Positions 62,469-64,000 of a stretch of 64,000 nt of DNA are shown here, one piece after another. The notes beneath the pieces were generated by a model. It had not been told where the DNA came from and made no database searches. It saw only the letters and a list, made by a program, of their open reading frames with translations. A program made the translations under genes and the position numbers. Numbering within the stretch: the first letter of the stretch is position 1; each line of letters begins with the position of its first letter. Source of the DNA: Streptomyces venezuelae (GTDB lineage Bacteria; Actinomycetota; Actinomycetes; Streptomycetales; Streptomycetaceae); the NCBI RefSeq assembly GCF_008642315.1, contig NZ_CP029192.1:3100001-3164000 (forward strand), written 5' to 3'.

Positions 62469-64000
62469 TTGCAGCAGAGGAAAGACATCGCTGAGTCGCT
62501 CGTGAAGGCCGGGAGTTTCTTCACCCGGACCGCGGAGACCTCCGAGGATCTGCACCGGGTGCAGCACACCGGAGGCCGGGACGGGGAAGCCTTCTACCGT
62601 GACCGTTGGAGCCACGACAAGGTCGTGTATTCCACGCACGGCGTGAACTGCACGGGATCGTGCCGCTGGAAGGTGTACGTCAAGGACGGCATCATCACGT
62701 GGGAGACGCAGGCCACGGACTATCCGAGCGTCGACCCCGACCGTCCCGAATACGAACCCCGCGGTTGTCCGCGCGGAGCCTCTTTCTCCTGGTACACGTA
62801 TTCACCCACGCGCGTGCGCTACCCCCATGTGCGCGGAACGCTTCTGGAGATGTACCGGGAGGCCAAGGCGCGGCTGAAGGACCCGGTGCTCGCCTGGGCC
62901 GACATCCAGGGCGACCCCGAGCGCCGCAGGCGCTACCAGCGGGCGCGCGGCAAGGGCGGCCTGGTGCGGGCGAGTTGGGACGAGGCCGTCGAGATCGTCG
63001 CGGCGGCGCACGTGCACACGATCAAGGAACACGGCCCGGACCGCGTCGCGGGATTCTCCCCCATTCCCGCGATGTCGATGGCGTCGCACGCCGCGGGCGC
63101 CCGTTTCCATTCCCTCATCGGCGCCCCGATGCTCTCTTTCTACGACTGGTACGCGGATCTCCCCGTGGCCTCTCCGCAGGTGTTCGGTGACCAGACCGAC
63201 GTACCGGAGTCGGGTGACTGGTGGGACGCCGCGTATTTGATGATGTGGGGCTCCAATGTGCCGGTGACGCGGACTCCGGACGCGCACTGGATGGCCGAGG
63301 CGCGCTACCGCGGGCAGAAAGTCGTCACCGTGTCGCCCGATTTCGCGGACAACACGAAGTTCGCCGACGAATGGATGCACCCGCACCCCGGAACGGACGG
63401 CGCGCTCGCCCTCGCGATGGGGCACGTCATCCTCAAGGAATTCTTCGTCGAACGGCAGACGCCGTTCTTCCAGAATTACGTACGCCGCTACACGGATCTG
63501 CCTTTCCTGGTCACGCTCGACGAGACCGAGAAGGGCCTCGTGCCGCACAAGTTCCTCACCGCCGCCGACATCGGCGAGGAGACCGAGAACGCGCGGTGGA
63601 AGACCGTTCTGATCGACGACGCGAGCGGCGACCTCACCGTCCCCAACGGCACCCTCGGCCACCGCTGGGGCACGTCCGGGACCCCCGACTGGAACCTCGA
63701 TCTGGGCGACACCGTGCCCCGGCTGACGCTGTACGGCGAGGACACCGCGGAGATCGCGCTGCCCCGCTTCGAAGAGGGCGCCCACGGCGACGGCGGCGTC
63801 GTACGCCGCGGAGTGCCCGTGCGCCGCGTCGGCGACCGGCTCGTCACCACCGTCCACGACCTGATGCTCGCCCAGTACGGGGTCCCGCGCGCGGGGCTGC
63901 CCGGCGAGTGGCCCGCCTCCTACGAAGACGCCTCCCAGCCCGGCACTCCCGCCTGGCAGGAGACCCTGACGTCCGTGCCGGCCGCGCAGGCCACGCGCGT
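62469..64000 (+). CDS. narG: Respiratory nitrate reductase alpha subunit, 3'-truncated by the window edge
   Basis: 510 codons are visible and the frame is open to the right edge. The Fe-S (FS0) ligands HGVNCTGSC... and GCPRGAS are present: His, then Cys at +4, Cys at +8 and a fourth Cys about 35 residues later. YDWYADLP matches the segment holding the Mo-ligating Asp of NarG. NarG reduces nitrate to nitrite at the cytoplasmic side of the membrane. AGGAG (62456-62460) has an 8-base gap to TTG 62469 but only 2 bases to GTG 62463, so I favour the TTG; both are in frame. narHJI would follow outside the window. Confidence 0.94.
   Translation, partial: MQQRKDIAESLVKAGSFFTRTAETSEDLHRVQHTGGRDGEAFYRDRWSHDKVVYSTHGVNCTGSCRWKVYVKDGIITWETQATDYPSVDPDRPEYEPRGCPRGASFSWYTYSPTRVRYPHVRGTLLEMYREAKARLKDPVLAWADIQGDPERRRRYQRARGKGGLVRASWDEAVEIVAAAHVHTIKEHGPDRVAGFSPIPAMSMASHAAGARFHSLIGAPMLSFYDWYADLPVASPQVFGDQTDVPESGDWWDAAYLMMWGSNVPVTRTPDAHWMAEARYRGQKVVTVSPDFADNTKFADEWMHPHPGTDGALALAMGHVILKEFFVERQTPFFQNYVRRYTDLPFLVTLDETEKGLVPHKFLTAADIGEETENARWKTVLIDDASGDLTVPNGTLGHRWGTSGTPDWNLDLGDTVPRLTLYGEDTAEIALPRFEEGAHGDGGVVRRGVPVRRVGDRLVTTVHDLMLAQYGVPRAGLPGEWPASYEDASQPGTPAWQETLTSVPAAQATR

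Overview
The window looks like a Streptomyces chromosome, probably its conserved core. GC content is very high, third codon positions are strongly GC-biased, and many starts are GTG. It carries actinobacterial marker genes (sigR-rsrA, wblC, catR-catA, AdnAB, mycoredoxin, UPF0182, PPA1309). From memory, the gene order from nrdAB to the AdnAB helicases resembles the Streptomyces coelicolor SCO52xx-SCO518x region. No prophage, integrase, transposase, CRISPR array or large biosynthetic cluster is visible. I cannot name the species.

Layout. 1-6.9 kb: class Ia ribonucleotide reductase nrdA (cut at the left edge) and nrdB, then on the minus strand the albaflavenone-type pair (epi-isozizaene synthase and a CYP170-like P450) and peptide deformylase. 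7-14.4 kb: a TPR protein, two overlapping HD/HD-GYP membrane proteins, the thiol-oxidative stress switch sigR-rsrA, an alpha/beta hydrolase, a SRAP protein and an M50-like membrane peptidase. 14.4-21.5 kb: aroA, rsgA, a Gdx/SugE-type exporter, a TetR regulator, hisN, a CBS-domain protein, and the divergent catalase and CatR pair. 21.6-31.9 kb: an SsuBCA/TauABC-like importer, two initiator tRNA genes flanking a Sel1-repeat protein, UPF0182, a PPA1309-type protein and a Lon-PDZ (YlbL-type) protease. 32-43 kb: moaE, an SDR protein, a putative metalloprotease with a Nudix hydrolase, a three-gene AIM24 cluster whose first member is a TerD-AIM24 fusion, a YgjP-type metallopeptidase, and a ThiF-like protein followed by an ABC1 kinase. 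43-48 kb: wblC with a long leader, uvrD2, mycoredoxin and nudC. 48-58.5 kb: an M20 peptidase, adnB, a lipoprotein, adnA and an alkyltransferase-like protein. 58.7-64 kb: a large MprF-like membrane protein with an embedded kinase-like domain, a YwiC-like protein and the start of respiratory nitrate reductase narG.

How the parts connect. Redox and antibiotic stress control is the main theme. Consensus sigma-R promoters (GGAAT-N18-GTT) can be read upstream of sigR itself and of the mycoredoxin gene. A Fur/PerR-type inverted repeat lies between catA and catR. The wblC (WhiB7-type) gene has a promoter with an AT-rich box beside the -35, a 113-codon leader ORF with a strong ribosome binding site, and an intrinsic terminator before wblC, which is the architecture expected for ribosome-mediated attenuation. 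DNA repair is the second theme (AdnA/AdnB, UvrD2, ATL, SRAP). A DevR/OsdR-like box precedes narG. The least-described units are the TerD-AIM24/AIM24/AIM24 operon, the kinase/MprF-like fusion, and a shared 11-base motif in two divergent promoter regions.
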